Source of the DNA: Streptomyces bambusae
Lineage (GTDB): Bacteria; Actinomycetota; Actinomycetes; Streptomycetales; Streptomycetaceae
Length of the DNA stretch: 64,000 nt
Reading direction: 5' to 3'
Assembly: GCF_020532645.1 (NCBI RefSeq)
Contig: NZ_JAJAUZ010000022.1
Coordinates: forward strand, 52,067 to 116,066
Shown: piece after piece, positions 51,569 through 59,621 of the stretch
Position numbering within the stretch: position 1 is the first letter of the stretch
How the letters are laid out: each line of letters opens with the position of its first letter
Notes under the pieces: model-generated
What the model was told of the DNA's origin: nothing
Databases searched by the model: none
Seen by the model: only the letters and a program-made list of their open reading frames with translations
Made by a program: the position numbers and the translations under genes

Positions 51569-52609
51569 ATGTCGACCAGCATCAATCTCGCAGTGATCCC
51601 CGGTGACGGCATCGGTCGGGAAGTCGTGGCACAGGGCCTCAAGGTCCTGACCGCGGTCCTGCCCCAGGACGTGAAGCTGGAGACCAAGGAATACGACCTC
51701 GGCGCCCGCCGCTGGCACCGGACCGGGGAGACCCTCCCGGACGCGGACCTGGACGCGCTCAAGCAGCACGACGCGATCCTGCTCGGCGCCATCGGCGACC
51801 CGTCGGTGCCCTCCGGCGTCCTGGAGCGCGGCCTGCTGCTGAAGCTCCGCTTCGCCTTCGACCACTTCATCAACCTGCGCCCGTCGAAGCTGTTCCCGAA
51901 CACGGCCACCCCGCTCGCCGGCCGTCCGGACATCGACTTCGTCGTCGTACGCGAAGGCACCGAAGGCCCCTACACCGGCAACGGCGGCTCGCTGCGCACC
52001 GGCACCCCGGCCGAGGTGGCCACCGAGGTCAGCGTCAACACCGCCTACGGCGTCGAGCGCGTGGTCCGCGACGCGTTCGAGCGGGCCAACGCCCGCCGCC
52101 GCAAGAAGCTGACGCTCGTCCACAAGAACAACGTGCTCGTGTACGCGGGCCACCTGTGGAAGAACATCTTCGACCGGGTCGGCCAGGAGTACCCCGAGGT
52201 CACCACCGACTACCTGCACGTCGACGCGGCGACGATCTTCTTCGTCACCCAGCCCGAGCGCTTCGACGTCATCGTCACCGACAACCTGTTCGGCGACATC
52301 CTCACCGACCTCGCCGCGGCTGTGACCGGCGGCATCGGCCTGGCCGCCTCGGGCAACATCAACCCGACCGGCGCCTTCCCGTCCATGTTCGAGCCGGTCC
52401 ACGGCTCGGCCCCGGACATCGCGGGCACCGGCAAGGCCGACCCGACCGCGACGGTCCTCTCGGTCGCCCTGCTGCTGCGCCACCTCGGCTACGAGGAGCA
52501 GGCCGCCCGGATCGAGGACGCGGTCTCCGCCGACCTCGCCGAGCGCGACGGTACGTTCCGCAGCACCGACCAGATCGGCGACGCGCTCGCCGCGCGGGTG
52601 GCCGGCTGA
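51569..52609 (+). CDS. leuB: 3-isopropylmalate dehydrogenase
   Basis: 346 residues. NAD-dependent oxidative decarboxylation of 3-isopropylmalate in leucine synthesis. Family features: LAVIPGDGIGREVV, VVREGTEGPYTGNGG, LVHKNNVLVYAGHLW and DNLFGDILTDLAAAVTGGIG; ending with HGSAPDIAGTGKADPTAT. It is the actinobacterial short-type enzyme. AGGGAG lies about 12 bases before the ATG. A hairpin precedes and a terminator follows, so it appears to be transcribed apart from ilvE. Confidence 0.97.
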   Translation: MSTSINLAVIPGDGIGREVVAQGLKVLTAVLPQDVKLETKEYDLGARRWHRTGETLPDADLDALKQHDAILLGAIGDPSVPSGVLERGLLLKLRFAFDHFINLRPSKLFPNTATPLAGRPDIDFVVVREGTEGPYTGNGGSLRTGTPAEVATEVSVNTAYGVERVVRDAFERANARRRKKLTLVHKNNVLVYAGHLWKNIFDRVGQEYPEVTTDYLHVDAATIFFVTQPERFDVIVTDNLFGDILTDLAAAVTGGIGLAASGNINPTGAFPSMFEPVHGSAPDIAGTGKADPTATVLSVALLLRHLGYEEQAARIEDAVSADLAERDGTFRSTDQIGDALAARVAG

Positions 52610-52639
52610 CCCCGGCAGCTCCTCCCGGTTCATCCCGGA

Positions 52640-52677
52640 AAGCCGCCGGCTCTGCCCCTTCGGGTACCCGGCGGCTT
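52640..52677 (+). terminator. Hairpin terminator after leuB
   Basis: AAGCCGCCGG (52640-52649) pairs with CCGGCGGCTT (52668-52677), followed by CTCTTGT. Confidence 0.75.
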
Positions 52678-52858
52678 CTCTTGTGCGGCTCCCGGGTGCC
52701 ACCATCTCCGTGGGCCGCACCCCGCCCCCGTTTCTCCGGAGCCCGCTCCCGCGCGATAATCGAACGCGGGGCCGCGGAATGCGGGGAAGCTCGGACGTCC
52801 CGGTACGCACGCCGTCGAGCGCGGTCCACTCCACACAACCGGTGAAGGACATGCACTC

Positions 52859-53944
52859 ATGACGACGCCCACGATCGAGCTCAAGCCGTCCGCGAACCCG
52901 CTCGCCGCCGCGGAGCGCGAGGCGATCCTGACCAGCCCGGGATTCGGCCGCCACTTCACCGACCACATGGTCACGATCAAGTGGACCGAGGGCCGCGGCT
53001 GGCACGACGCCGAGCTGGTCCCCTACGCGCCGCTGTCGATCGACCCGGCGAACATGACCCTGCACTACTCGCAGACGATCTTCGAGGGCCTCAAGGCGTA
53101 CCGCCAGCCCGACGGCACGGTCGCGACCTTCCGCCCCGAGGCCAACGCCGAGCGCTTCCAGGCCTCCGCCCGCCGGATGGCGATGCCCGAGCTGCCCACC
53201 GAGCTGTTCATCGCCGCCTGCGACGCCCTGGTCGAGCAGGACCGCGCCTGGGTGCCCTCCTCCGGCGAGGCCTCCCTCTACCTGCGGCCCTTCATGTTCG
53301 CCAGCGAGGTCGGCCTGGGCGTCCGCCCGGCCAACGAGTTCCTCTTCATGGTGATCGCCTCCCCGGCCGGAGCGTACTTCCCGGGTGGCGTCAAGCCGGT
53401 CTCCGTCTGGCTGTCCGAGGACTACGTCCGCGCGGTCAAGGGCGGCACCGGCGCGGCCAAGACCGGCGGCAACTACGCGGCCTCCCTGGTCGCCCAGGCC
53501 GAGGCCGCCTCGCACGGCTGCGACCAGGTCGTCTGGCTGGACGCCGTCGAGCACCGCTGGATCGAGGAGATGGGCGGCATGAACCTGTACTTCGTGTACG
53601 GCGACCGCATCGTCACCCCGTCCCTCACCGGCTCGCTGCTCCCCGGCATCACCCGCGACTCGCTGCTGACGATCGCCCGCGACCTCGGCTACACCGCCGA
53701 GGAGGGCCGCATCTCCACCGAGGACTGGAAGCGCGACAACGAGAACGGCACCCTGACCGAGGTCTTCGCCTGCGGCACCGCCGCCGTCATCACCCCGGTC
53801 GGCTCGGTCAAGTCCAAGGGCGCCGACTGGACCCAGGGCAACGGCGAGCCCGGCGAGGTCACCATGAAGCTCCGCAAGGCGCTCCTCGACCTCCAGACCG
53901 GCCGCTCCGAGGACGCCCACGGCTGGATGCACCCGCTGGGCTGA
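52859..53944 (+). CDS. ilvE: Branched-chain amino acid aminotransferase
   Basis: 361 residues. PLP enzyme that transfers the amino group from glutamate to the keto acids of Val, Leu and Ile; it also works in the catabolic direction. Catalytic Lys201 is in GAAKTGGNYAASL; other family features are YSQTIFEGLKAYR, SLYLRPFMFASEVGLGVRP, EMGGMNLYFVYGD and CGTAAVITPVGSV. GAAGGA about 10 bases before the ATG serves as ribosome site. It ends in a strong hairpin. Confidence 0.97.
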   Translation: MTTPTIELKPSANPLAAAEREAILTSPGFGRHFTDHMVTIKWTEGRGWHDAELVPYAPLSIDPANMTLHYSQTIFEGLKAYRQPDGTVATFRPEANAERFQASARRMAMPELPTELFIAACDALVEQDRAWVPSSGEASLYLRPFMFASEVGLGVRPANEFLFMVIASPAGAYFPGGVKPVSVWLSEDYVRAVKGGTGAAKTGGNYAASLVAQAEAASHGCDQVVWLDAVEHRWIEEMGGMNLYFVYGDRIVTPSLTGSLLPGITRDSLLTIARDLGYTAEEGRISTEDWKRDNENGTLTEVFACGTAAVITPVGSVKSKGADWTQGNGEPGEVTMKLRKALLDLQTGRSEDAHGWMHPLG

Positions 53945-53966
53945 GCCCCTGCGGCACCGACGACGA

Positions 53967-54005
53967 CGGGAAGGGCCCCGCGCACCGTGCGCGGGGCCCT
54001 TCCCG
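53967..54005. terminator. Very strong hairpin after ilvE
   Basis: 19-base perfect arms (53967-53985, CGGGAAGGGCCCC..., and 53987-54005); inner pairs cannot close, leaving a short loop. It also lies at the end of the convergent 47-residue gene. Confidence 0.88.
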
Positions 54006-54045
54006 TTCGTGGCCCGAGGCCTGCCGGCGCCGTGCGCCGGACCGC

Positions 54046-54189
54046 TCAGCGCCTGCGGTCGCGGCGCTTGCGGGCGCCGCCCCGGCCGCTGCCGTCCGTC
54101 AGCACCGACATCACGGCGTCGCTGCACAGGTACATCACGCCTGCGATCCCCCGCACGACCTTGCCCAGGACCAACGCTGCCTCTTCCAT
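54046..54189 (-). CDS. Small hypothetical protein downstream of the NCS1 permease
   Basis: 47 residues from ATG 54189, with GGGGAGTGGAG upstream. MEEAALVLGKVVRGIAGVMY is followed by a hydrophobic helix (LCSDAVMSVL) and a strongly basic tail (RKRRDRRR). It begins 28 bases after the permease stop in the same direction and is probably translated from the same message. Such small single-helix proteins sometimes accompany transporters, but nothing shows that here. Confidence 0.55.
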   Translation of the reverse strand: MEEAALVLGKVVRGIAGVMYLCSDAVMSVLTDGSGRGGARKRRDRRR

Positions 54190-54216
54190 GCCACTCCACT
54201 CCCCGTGCCGGCCGCG

Positions 54217-55647
54217 TCAGTCGACGGCGGCCGCGATCTTCCCGGTGGGCCCCGCAGCCGTGGCCGCCCCCCGCCGGATGGTCAGTGCCGCGTAGACCAG
54301 ACCGCCCGACAGCCCCGACAGGATGAAGCTGCAGTCCACTCCGCCGGTCAGGGCCAGCAGCGGCCCCTCGTACAGCGGTGTCGACACGGCGGCCAGGCCC
54401 ACCGCGGCGCCCAGCGTCCAGGACGCGGTCGCGCGGAGGTTCCACCCGGCTCTGTACCAGTAGACGCCGCCGCGGGCCCTCCGGTTGAACACCTGGAGCG
54501 CTTCCGCGTCGTAATTCCCGCCGCAGCGCACGTACCCGATCAGGGTGATGACCGCCCACGGGGTGCCGACGGCCGTCAGCAGCAGCACGAACGAGGTCAT
54601 CGCCGACTGGGCGTCCCAGGCGAACGAGCCGAGGAAGACGAACGCCGTGGCCACGGCGGCGGCGATGACGGTGGCACGGGTCCGGGTGGTGCGCGGGAGG
54701 ATCGCGTCCAGGTCCAGGCCCATGGAGTAGAGCATCAGCCCGGCGTTGCCGACCGACCCGGCCGCGGCCGCGAGGAACAGCGGCAGCAGGTACCAGCCGG
54801 GGGAGGCCGCCACCAGCGGACCCGCGTAGTCCGCCCCGGCGCCGGCGGCCAGTGCGGTGTACGTGCCGAACAGCTGCGGGACCAGCAGGCCGACCAGCAG
54901 GCCCAGGCAGGTGGCCCGGTAGACCTTCCGGGGGCTGTGCACCTTCGGGGAGACGTACCGCGTGTAGTCGCCGAGCAGGGTGATGAACGCCACCGGCCCG
55001 CTGAGCCCGGCGGCCACGGCCGCGAGGAACCAGGTCGGCCAGAACGAGCCGAGCAGGTAGCCGCCGGTGTCCGGCGGGGCGGCCGTGGTGAAGTCCCCGG
55101 CGTACGCGAAGACGCCTACGGCGAGCAGCACCAGCATGGCCACCGACAGCAGCCGGCTCATCCGCAGCAGCAGCCCGTACCCGAAGACCGCCCCGACCAC
55201 GGTGCACGCCGCCAGCAGCCCGTACGTCACGCCGCGGGTGGTGGCGTCGTCCGGCAGGCCGGTGAGCCGGGACAGCACGCCGGCCATCACGTCGCCGCCG
55301 ATCCACAAGGTGAGCGCGGTGTAGCCGAGGGAGAGCAGCAGGCCGACGACCGAGCCGACGAGCCGGCCGCGGACGCCGAACTGGGCTCCGCTGGACGTGG
55401 AGAGGTTGGTGGCCGTGCGCAGGGAGACGAGGGCGAGCGGCGCGGTGAACGCGATTCCCGCCACCGTTCCGGCGACGATCGCGGTGACCGAGGGCCACAG
55501 GCCGAGCCCGAAGGAGGGCGGCAGCCAGCCGAAGACGATCACTCCGAGACAGAGGTTGGAGCCGAGGAGGATCGATATCAGGTCACGCGGACCGCTGGTC
55601 CGCTCCGCCTCGGGGATCGCGTCGACTCCGCGCTGTTCTCTGGGCAC
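54217..55647 (-). CDS. NCS1 family (cytosine/purine/nucleoside) permease
   Basis: 476 residues with about 12 hydrophobic helices. NCS1 signs: DLISILLGSNLCLGVIVFG in helix 1, FGVRGRLVGSVVGLLLSLGYTALTLWIGG, FITLLGDYTRYV with the conserved DYTRY motif, and GSVGNAGLMLYSMGLDLDAILP. It imports a nucleobase or related cation with Na+ or H+. Divergent from agmatine deiminase and the TetR regulator, with palindromes near each promoter, so it may import agmatine-related or nitrogen-rich substrates; this is inference. Confidence 0.92.
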   Translation of the reverse strand: MPREQRGVDAIPEAERTSGPRDLISILLGSNLCLGVIVFGWLPPSFGLGLWPSVTAIVAGTVAGIAFTAPLALVSLRTATNLSTSSGAQFGVRGRLVGSVVGLLLSLGYTALTLWIGGDVMAGVLSRLTGLPDDATTRGVTYGLLAACTVVGAVFGYGLLLRMSRLLSVAMLVLLAVGVFAYAGDFTTAAPPDTGGYLLGSFWPTWFLAAVAAGLSGPVAFITLLGDYTRYVSPKVHSPRKVYRATCLGLLVGLLVPQLFGTYTALAAGAGADYAGPLVAASPGWYLLPLFLAAAAGSVGNAGLMLYSMGLDLDAILPRTTRTRATVIAAAVATAFVFLGSFAWDAQSAMTSFVLLLTAVGTPWAVITLIGYVRCGGNYDAEALQVFNRRARGGVYWYRAGWNLRATASWTLGAAVGLAAVSTPLYEGPLLALTGGVDCSFILSGLSGGLVYAALTIRRGAATAAGPTGKIAAAVD

Positions 55648-55674
55648 AGGGGGCTCCTACCGGGCAACGGGGAT

Positions 55675-55689
55675 TTGAGTGACACTCAA
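55675..55689. promoter_or_regulatory. Operator A (permease side)
   Basis: TTGAGTG-A-CACTCAA is a perfect 15-base palindrome 28 bases before the permease ATG. A minus-strand promoter TTGACC (55717-55712), spacer 18, CACATT (55693-55688) ends at its edge, so binding would block transcription. Confidence 0.7.
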
Positions 55690-55741
55690 TGTGACCTGTT
55701 CTGGTGGTCCCGGTCAATCGTTCCGTGCAAGGAAATGAAGA

Positions 55742-55760
55742 GTTAGAGTGATGCTCTAAC
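55742..55760. promoter_or_regulatory. Operator B (agmatine deiminase side)
   Basis: GTTAGAG-TGATG-CTCTAAC is a perfect 19-base palindrome. Centred on its middle A it shares GAG...CTC at positions 3-5 and T...A at position 7 with operator A. It overlaps a plus-strand -10-like TAGAGT (55744-55749). Confidence 0.7.
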
Positions 55761-55763
55761 CAG

Positions 55764-55892
55764 ATGACGGGAAGAGTGGTGGATCGTCGTGCGGCCGACC
55801 CCACGGAGCGCGACCGGCTCCTGCTCTTCAGTGCTGCCCAGCCGGCCCGGGCACGCCGGGCACATGGCCTGAACCGCCTGTACTTCCTGTGA
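55764..55892 (+). CDS. Candidate small upstream ORF before agmatine deiminase
   Basis: 42 codons from ATG 55764 to TGA 55890: MTGRVVDRRAADPTERDRLL, then LFSAAQPARARRAHGLNRLY, FL. It starts right after operator B and ends 20 bases before the deiminase ATG. A weak GGGAAGA site suits an internal GTG at 55776 or 55779 better. It may be translated as a leader, or may be chance. Confidence 0.3.
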   Translation: MTGRVVDRRAADPTERDRLLLFSAAQPARARRAHGLNRLYFL

Positions 55893-55912
55893 ATCCCGTA
55901 AGGACCGCGACC

Positions 55913-56971
55913 ATGACCCACCCCGCCGGCACCCCCGCCGCCGAAGGCTTCCGCATGCCCCCCGAGTGGGCTCCCCACGAGCGCACCTGGATGGCCTGGC
56001 CCAGCCCCAACCCCACCTTCACCGACGACGCCGAACTCGCCGCCGCCCGCGAGGCCTGGGCCGCCGTCGCCCGCGCCGTCCGCACCTTCGAGCCGGTCAC
56101 CCTGGTCGTCTCGCCCGGCGACGCCGACGGCGCCCGCGCCCTCGCCGGCGCCGGCGACGGCCACCCGCTCACCGTCGTCGAACGCGAACTCGACGACGCC
56201 TGGATGCGCGACATCGGCCCCACCTTCGTCACCGACGGACAGGGCGGCCTGGCCGCCGTCGACTGGACCTTCAACGGCTGGGGCGCCCAGGAATGGGCCC
56301 GCTGGGAGAACGACTCCAAGATCGCCCGGCACGTCTCCGACCTCGTCGGCACCCGCACCTTCAGCACCCGCCTGGTCAACGAGGGCGGCGCCATCCACGT
56401 CGACGGCGAGGGCACCGTCCTCCTCACCGACACCGTCCAGCTCGGCGAAGGCCGCAACCCCGGCTGGACCCGCCGGCAGGTCGAGGCCGAGATCCACGCC
56501 CACCTCGGCACCACCAAGGCCATCTGGCTCCCGTACGGCCTCGCCGGCGACTACGGCACCTACGGCACCCAGGGCCACGTCGACATCGTCGCCGCCTTCG
56601 CCCGCCCCGGCGTGGTCATGGTCCACACCCAGCCCGACCCCGCCCACCCCGACCACGAGCGCTGCAAGTCCATCGCCGCCCTGCTGCGCGCCGCCACCGA
56701 CGCGCAGGGCCGCCGGCTGGAGGTCGTCGAGATCCCCGCACCGACCGTGCTCGAAGAGGACGGCGAGTGGGTCGACTACTCGTACATCAACCACCTGCTG
56801 TGCAACGACGGCGTCGTGCTGTGCGCCTTCGACGACCCGCGCGACGAGGAAGCCGCCGAGATCTTCCGCGGCCTGTTCCCCGACCGGACGGTGACCCTCG
56901 TGGACGCACGTACGATCTTTGCCGGGGGTGGCGGTATCCACTGCATCACCCAGCAGCAGCCGAAGGTCTGA
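55913..56971 (+). CDS. Agmatine deiminase family protein
   Basis: 352 residues from ATG 55913 (AAGGAC about eight bases upstream; the GTG at 55889 would add eight residues). It belongs to the PAD_porph/agmatine deiminase family: MPPEWAPHERTWMAWP, WMRDIGPTFV, NEGGAIHVDGEGTVLLT, GDYGTYGTQGHVDIVAAF and the catalytic Cys in FAGGGGIHCITQQQP. It hydrolyses agmatine to N-carbamoylputrescine plus ammonia, or acts on a related guanidine. It is 18 bases before the TetR gene and divergent from a permease. Confidence 0.93.
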   Translation: MTHPAGTPAAEGFRMPPEWAPHERTWMAWPSPNPTFTDDAELAAAREAWAAVARAVRTFEPVTLVVSPGDADGARALAGAGDGHPLTVVERELDDAWMRDIGPTFVTDGQGGLAAVDWTFNGWGAQEWARWENDSKIARHVSDLVGTRTFSTRLVNEGGAIHVDGEGTVLLTDTVQLGEGRNPGWTRRQVEAEIHAHLGTTKAIWLPYGLAGDYGTYGTQGHVDIVAAFARPGVVMVHTQPDPAHPDHERCKSIAALLRAATDAQGRRLEVVEIPAPTVLEEDGEWVDYSYINHLLCNDGVVLCAFDDPRDEEAAEIFRGLFPDRTVTLVDARTIFAGGGGIHCITQQQPKV

Positions 56972-56989
56972 CAGACGGAGGAGAAGGCC

Positions 56990-57613
56990 ATGGCGGGTGG
57001 CGTGCGGGCGCGGAAGAACGCGCCGCCGCGCGAGGACGTGCTCGCGGCCGCCATGGCCACCATCGCCGAGCGCGGCCTCGACGGGCTCACCATGGCCGGT
57101 CTGGGCCGCGAGGTCGGCATGAGCAGCGGCCACCTCCTCTACTACTTCCGCAGCAAGGACGAACTCCTCCTCCAGACCCTGGAATGGAGCGAGGGCCGGC
57201 TCGGCGCCGAGCGGGGCGCCCTGCTCTCCCGCCGCGCCCCCGTCCGGGAGCGCCTCGCCGCCTACGTCGACCTCTACGTGCCCGACGGCCCCCGCGACCC
57301 GCACTGGACCCTCTGGCTGGAGGTCTGGAACCGCTCGCAGAACGCCGGCCCCGAGGAACGCGACCGGCAGTCCGCCATCGAAGGCGCCTGGCACCGCGAC
57401 CTGGTCGCCCTCCTCGCCGAGGGCATCTCACAGGGTGAACTGCGTCCCGTGGACGCGGACCGCTGCGCCACCCGGATCCGGGCCCTGCTCGACGGCTTCA
57501 GCATCCAGCTCGCCGTCGGCCTGCCGGGCCTGCGCCGGGACCAGATCCTGGGCCACGTACGGGAGTTCCTCGCCGAGGCGCTCGGCCCGGACACCGCGCC
57601 GCCGGCCCCCTGA
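56990..57613 (+). CDS. TetR family transcriptional regulator
   Basis: 207 residues from ATG 56990 with GGAGGAGAAGG upstream. The N-terminal HTH is EDVLAAAMATIAERGLDGL, then MAGLGREVGMSSGHLLYYFR and SKDELLLQTL. The C-terminal all-helical domain (TLWLEVWNRSQNAG...) resembles BetI-type sensors. It is co-transcribed with agmatine deiminase (18 bases apart). The palindromes in the divergent promoter region are its likely operators. The ligand is probably a polyamine-like or substrate compound. Confidence 0.9.
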   Translation: MAGGVRARKNAPPREDVLAAAMATIAERGLDGLTMAGLGREVGMSSGHLLYYFRSKDELLLQTLEWSEGRLGAERGALLSRRAPVRERLAAYVDLYVPDGPRDPHWTLWLEVWNRSQNAGPEERDRQSAIEGAWHRDLVALLAEGISQGELRPVDADRCATRIRALLDGFSIQLAVGLPGLRRDQILGHVREFLAEALGPDTAPPAP

Positions 57614-57672
57614 GTCCGGATGGCGAGACCGGATGCTGAGACGGCCCCTGTTCGCCGTGGACGGTGTGGCAG

Positions 57673-57765
57673 ACTGCGGACCGTGCATGCGTTCACCATG
57701 ATTATGGGAAGCAGCGCGCCGGTCCGCAGTGACCGCTGATCCGCGGAAGATCCCCGCGGCAGCGG
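57673..57765 (+). promoter_or_regulatory. Structured cimA leader, hairpins 1 and 2
   Basis: Hairpin 1: ACTGCGGACCG (57673-57683) pairs perfectly with CGGTCCGCAGT (57720-57730), 36 bases apart; inside it CCAT-GATT-ATGG (57696-57707), extended by TTC/GAA, folds again. Hairpin 2: CCGCTG..CCGCGG (57733-57746) with CCGCGG..CAGCGG (57754-57765). A GTG-started frame of 18 codons (57683-57739, MHAFTMIMGSSAPVRSDR) lies in hairpin 1 but has one Ile codon and no good ribosome site. The intrinsic terminator follows. Confidence 0.6.
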
Positions 57766-57793
57766 CCACCGTGCCTCCAGACCCGCGCGCAGA

Positions 57794-57819
57794 CCTCTCG
57801 CACCCGCGAGGGGTTTTTT
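57794..57819 (+). terminator. Intrinsic terminator upstream of cimA
   Basis: CCTCTCGC (57794-57801) pairs with GCGAGGGG (57806-57813, one G-U), loop ACCC, then TTTTTT (57814-57819). It closely resembles the ilvB attenuator terminator (GAGGGG plus six T) and lies 102 bases before the cimA start. Confidence 0.85.
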
Positions 57820-57921
57820 CGTTTCCCGGCCCATCCTGCCGGGGGCGGGGAGCGCGGAGATGATGGGGGCAGGTGGATCCCGGGCATCCGGAGCCACTCA
57901 TCCGACAGGAGTCAGATCAGC

Positions 57922-59523
57922 ATGACGACAGAGGTCATCGACGACAGCTTCCATGTCTTCGACACCACGCTGCGCGACGGCGCCCAGCGCGAAGGCATCA
58001 ACCTCACGGTCGCGGACAAGCTGACGATCGCCCGTCACCTGGACGACTTCGGGGTCGGGTTCATCGAGGGCGGCTGGCCGGGTGCCAACCCCCGCGACAC
58101 CGAGTTCTTCGCCCGTGCGCGCGCCGAGATCGACTTCAAGAACGCCCAGCTCGTGGCCTTCGGTGCGACCCGCCGGGCCGGTGCCACCGCCGCTGAGGAC
58201 CCGCAGGTCAAGGCCCTCCTGGCATCCGGCGCCCCGGTCATCACCCTGGTTGCCAAATCCCACGACCGGCACGTCGAGCTGGCCCTGCGGACCACCCTCG
58301 AAGAGAACCTGGACATGGTCCGGGACACCGTGAGCCACCTGCGCGAGCAGGGCCGCCGGGTGTTCGTCGACTGCGAGCACTTCTTCGACGGCTACCGGGC
58401 CAACCCCGAGTACGCGAAGTCCGTCGTACGCACCGCCCACGAGGCCGGCGCCGACGTGGTCATCCTCTGCGACACCAACGGCGGCATGCTCCCCGCCCAG
58501 ATCCAGGCCGTCGTCTCCACCGTCATCGCCGACACCGGCGCCCGCCTCGGCATCCACGCCCAGGACGACACCGGCTGCGCCGTCGCCAACACCCTGGCCG
58601 CCGTCGACGCCGGCGCCACCCACGTCCAGTGCACCGCCAACGGCTACGGCGAGCGGGTCGGCAACGCCAACCTCTTCCCGGTGGTCGCGGCCCTGGAGCT
58701 CAAGTACGGCCGCAAGGTGCTGCCCGCCGGCTCGCTGGCCGAGATGACCCGCATCTCGCACGCGATCGCCGAGGTCGTGAACCTGACCCCCTCCACCCAC
58801 CAGCCGTACGTCGGCGTCTCCGCCTTCGCCCACAAGGCCGGCCTGCACGCCTCCGCGATCAAGGTCGACCCGGACCTCTACCAGCACATCGACCCGGAGA
58901 AGGTCGGCAACACCATGCGGATGCTGGTGTCCGACATGGCCGGCCGCGCCTCGATCGAGCTCAAGGGCCGGGAACTGGGCGTCGACCTCGGCGGCGACCG
59001 CGCACTGATCTCGCGCGTCGTCGAGCGGGTCAAGGAGCGCGAGCTCAAGGGCTACACCTACGAAGCCGCCGACGCCTCCTTCGAGCTGCTGCTGCGCGCC
59101 GAGGCGGAGGGCCGGGCGCGCCGGTACTTCCGTTCGGAGTCCTGGCGGACCATCGCCGAGACCCGGCCCGACGGCACGCACGCCAACGAGGCCACCGTGA
59201 AGCTGTGGGCCAAGGGCGAGCGGATCGTCGCCACGGCCGAGGGCAACGGCCCGGTGAACGCCCTCGACCGGGCCCTGCGCACGGCGCTGGACCGGTTCTA
59301 CCCGCAGCTCGCCAAGTTCGAGCTGGTGGACTACCGGGTCCGCATCCTCGAAGGCAAGCAGGGCACGGACTCCACCACCCGGGTCCTGATCTCCACGACG
59401 GACGGCCACCGCGAGTGGTCGACGGTGGGGGTGGCGGGCAACGTCATCGCGGCCTCCTGGGAGGCCATCGTGGACGCCTTTACGTACGGGCTGCTGCACG
59501 CGGGCGTGGACGCGCTGGAGTAG
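57922..59523 (+). CDS. cimA: Citramalate synthase
   Basis: 533 residues. It condenses pyruvate and acetyl-CoA to citramalate, giving 2-oxobutyrate for isoleucine without threonine. The DRE-TIM barrel begins FHVFDTTLRDGAQREGINLT (R and D of the active site), with HAQDDTGCAVANTLAAVDAG and the metal His pair further on, VQCTANGYGERVGNANL, and a C-terminal LeuA-type regulatory domain (AEGNGPVNALDRALRTAL, ILEGKQGTDSTTRVLI) that usually binds isoleucine. ACAGGAG nine bases before the ATG is the ribosome site. Preceded by the leader terminator. Confidence 0.96.
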   Translation: MTTEVIDDSFHVFDTTLRDGAQREGINLTVADKLTIARHLDDFGVGFIEGGWPGANPRDTEFFARARAEIDFKNAQLVAFGATRRAGATAAEDPQVKALLASGAPVITLVAKSHDRHVELALRTTLEENLDMVRDTVSHLREQGRRVFVDCEHFFDGYRANPEYAKSVVRTAHEAGADVVILCDTNGGMLPAQIQAVVSTVIADTGARLGIHAQDDTGCAVANTLAAVDAGATHVQCTANGYGERVGNANLFPVVAALELKYGRKVLPAGSLAEMTRISHAIAEVVNLTPSTHQPYVGVSAFAHKAGLHASAIKVDPDLYQHIDPEKVGNTMRMLVSDMAGRASIELKGRELGVDLGGDRALISRVVERVKERELKGYTYEAADASFELLLRAEAEGRARRYFRSESWRTIAETRPDGTHANEATVKLWAKGERIVATAEGNGPVNALDRALRTALDRFYPQLAKFELVDYRVRILEGKQGTDSTTRVLISTTDGHREWSTVGVAGNVIAASWEAIVDAFTYGLLHAGVDALE

Positions 59524-59621
59524 CCGCCCGGATCCCCCTGTCGACCCTTATGCCCCTTTCACTCCCGGAAAGTTCTGGTTCGGGTAGCGTCGAAGGTATG
59601 AGCGAGGGCAGGAGCGGGGTC

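Larger units (their letters stand above)
57614..57921 (+). other. Gap between the TetR gene and cimA (308 bases)
   Basis: No long gene. It holds the structured cimA leader described separately. The stretch 57820-57921 carries GGGGGCGGGGAGCGCGGAGA and the cimA ribosome site GACAGGAG, and no second terminator. A TetR-end terminator distinct from the leader hairpins was not seen. Confidence 0.7.

Noticed and set aside
57683..57739. Classical isoleucine attenuator peptide before cimA
   Set aside because: Only one Ile codon among 18, weak start context; kept only as a possibility within the leader description.
57673..57819. T-box riboswitch before cimA
   Set aside because: The conserved T-box antiterminator sequence (AGGGUGGNACCGCG type) is absent.
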